6,549 nt of DNA from an uncultured Clostridia bacterium (GTDB lineage: Bacteria > Bacillota > Clostridia > Oscillospirales > Ruminococcaceae): positions 1 to 6,549 of the forward strand of contig CAMEYZ010000123.1 in NCBI GenBank assembly GCA_945947715.1, written 5' to 3'. Each line of letters opens with the position of its first letter. The stretch's first letter is position 1. The position numbers were made by a program, and so were the translations under genes. Below are positions 6,058 through 6,549 of this stretch, one piece after another. A model generated the notes under the pieces. That model was not told where the DNA came from. It worked only from the letters and a program-made list of their open reading frames with translations, and did no database searches.

Positions 6058-6549
6058 ATGAAAAGTTTTTCTGAAAGCTACAAGGAAGCGGGAGTTGACG
6101 TTACCGCGGGCTACAAGGCTGTTGAGCTTATGAAGGCTCACGTTGCAAGAACTGCTACAAGCGGCGTTCTTTCTGGTATCGGAGGCTTCGGCGGACTCTT
6201 TGAGCTCGATATGACAGGTATCAGCAAGCCCGTACTGGTTTCCGGAACAGACGGAGTAGGAACCAAGATCAAGATTGCATTTCTGCTGGACAAGCATGAT
6301 ACGGTAGGTATTGACTGCGTTGCAATGTGCGTCAACGATGTTATCTGCTGTGGCGCCAAGCCCCAGTTCTTCTTAGATTACATCGCATGCGGAAAGAACT
6401 ACCCCGAAAAGATTGCACAGATAGTAGCAGGCGTGGCAGAGGGCTGCGTTCAGGCGGAATGTGCCCTTATCGGCGGAGAGACCGCAGAGCACCCCGGTCT
6501 TATGCCCGAGGAGGAATACGACCTGGCAGGCTTTACTGTGGGCGTTGTT
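6058..6549 (+). CDS. purM: AIR synthetase (phosphoribosylformylglycinamidine cyclo-ligase), 3'-truncated by the window edge
   Basis: PurM closes the imidazole ring of FGAM using ATP to give AIR. The frame is open from the ATG to the last base, giving 164 of the roughly 340-345 residues usual for the family. Diagnostic stretches are DVTAGYKAVELMK (14-26), GGFGGLFEL (42-50), SGTDGVGTK (62-70, ATP/substrate loop), DCVAMCVND (86-94), FFLDYIACGK (104-113) and ALIGGETAEHPG (136-147). The start is supported by AAGGATGG at 6041-6048 and by the family N-terminus. The gene follows purF by 71 nt on the same strand, consistent with a purE-C-(purF-like)-F-M operon. The C-terminal half is outside the window. 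Confidence 0.97.
   Translation, partial: MKSFSESYKEAGVDVTAGYKAVELMKAHVARTATSGVLSGIGGFGGLFELDMTGISKPVLVSGTDGVGTKIKIAFLLDKHDTVGIDCVAMCVNDVICCGAKPQFFLDYIACGKNYPEKIAQIVAGVAEGCVQAECALIGGETAEHPGLMPEEEYDLAGFTVGVV

Noticed and set aside
1..6549. CRISPR array, insertion sequence, tRNA or rRNA gene
   Set aside because: No regular repeats, transposase motifs, terminal inverted repeats or RNA gene signatures were seen on either strand.

Overview
The window looks like the chromosome of a Gram-positive anaerobe of class Clostridia. The best guess is the Oscillospiraceae/Ruminococcaceae, perhaps Ruminococcus; this is inferred from protein style and codon use, not from a search. Supporting signs are strong GGAGG ribosome binding sites, a short clostridial 2x[4Fe-4S] ferredoxin, a Bacillus-type PurF with a propeptide and iron-sulfur cysteines, and a balanced base composition in genes with AT-rich spacers.

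Layout. Positions 2-1117 hold the 3' part of an EF-Tu gene (tuf), closed by an intrinsic terminator at about 1141-1180. A 56-residue ferredoxin gene lies convergently on the minus strand (1248-1418), with its own terminator (about 1192-1227) and an extended -10 promoter (1469-1496). A divergent promoter at about 1545-1578 then reads rightward through roughly 160 nt of leader that can fold into a three-way junction and ends in a strong intrinsic terminator (1723-1746). After it comes the purine cluster: purE (1796-2293), purC (2350-3066), a PurF-like paralog (3131-4552), purF (4559-5986) and the first half of purM (6058 to the window end).

How the genes work together. PurF makes phosphoribosylamine from PRPP and glutamine (step 1 of de novo IMP synthesis). 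PurM closes the imidazole ring to give AIR, PurE moves the carboxylate from N5-CAIR to CAIR, and PurC adds aspartate to give SAICAR. All five genes share a strand and none is separated from the next by a visible terminator, so they are probably one operon under the purE leader.

The two most interesting items are these. First, the gene just upstream of purF encodes a full-length PurF relative in which the nucleophilic cysteine and essentially all other glutaminase signature residues are lost, while the PRPP-binding motifs and the iron-sulfur cysteines remain. Second, the purE leader has a promoter, a closed multi-branch fold, a terminator and a possible antiterminator, yet I could not match it to a purine riboswitch class I know.
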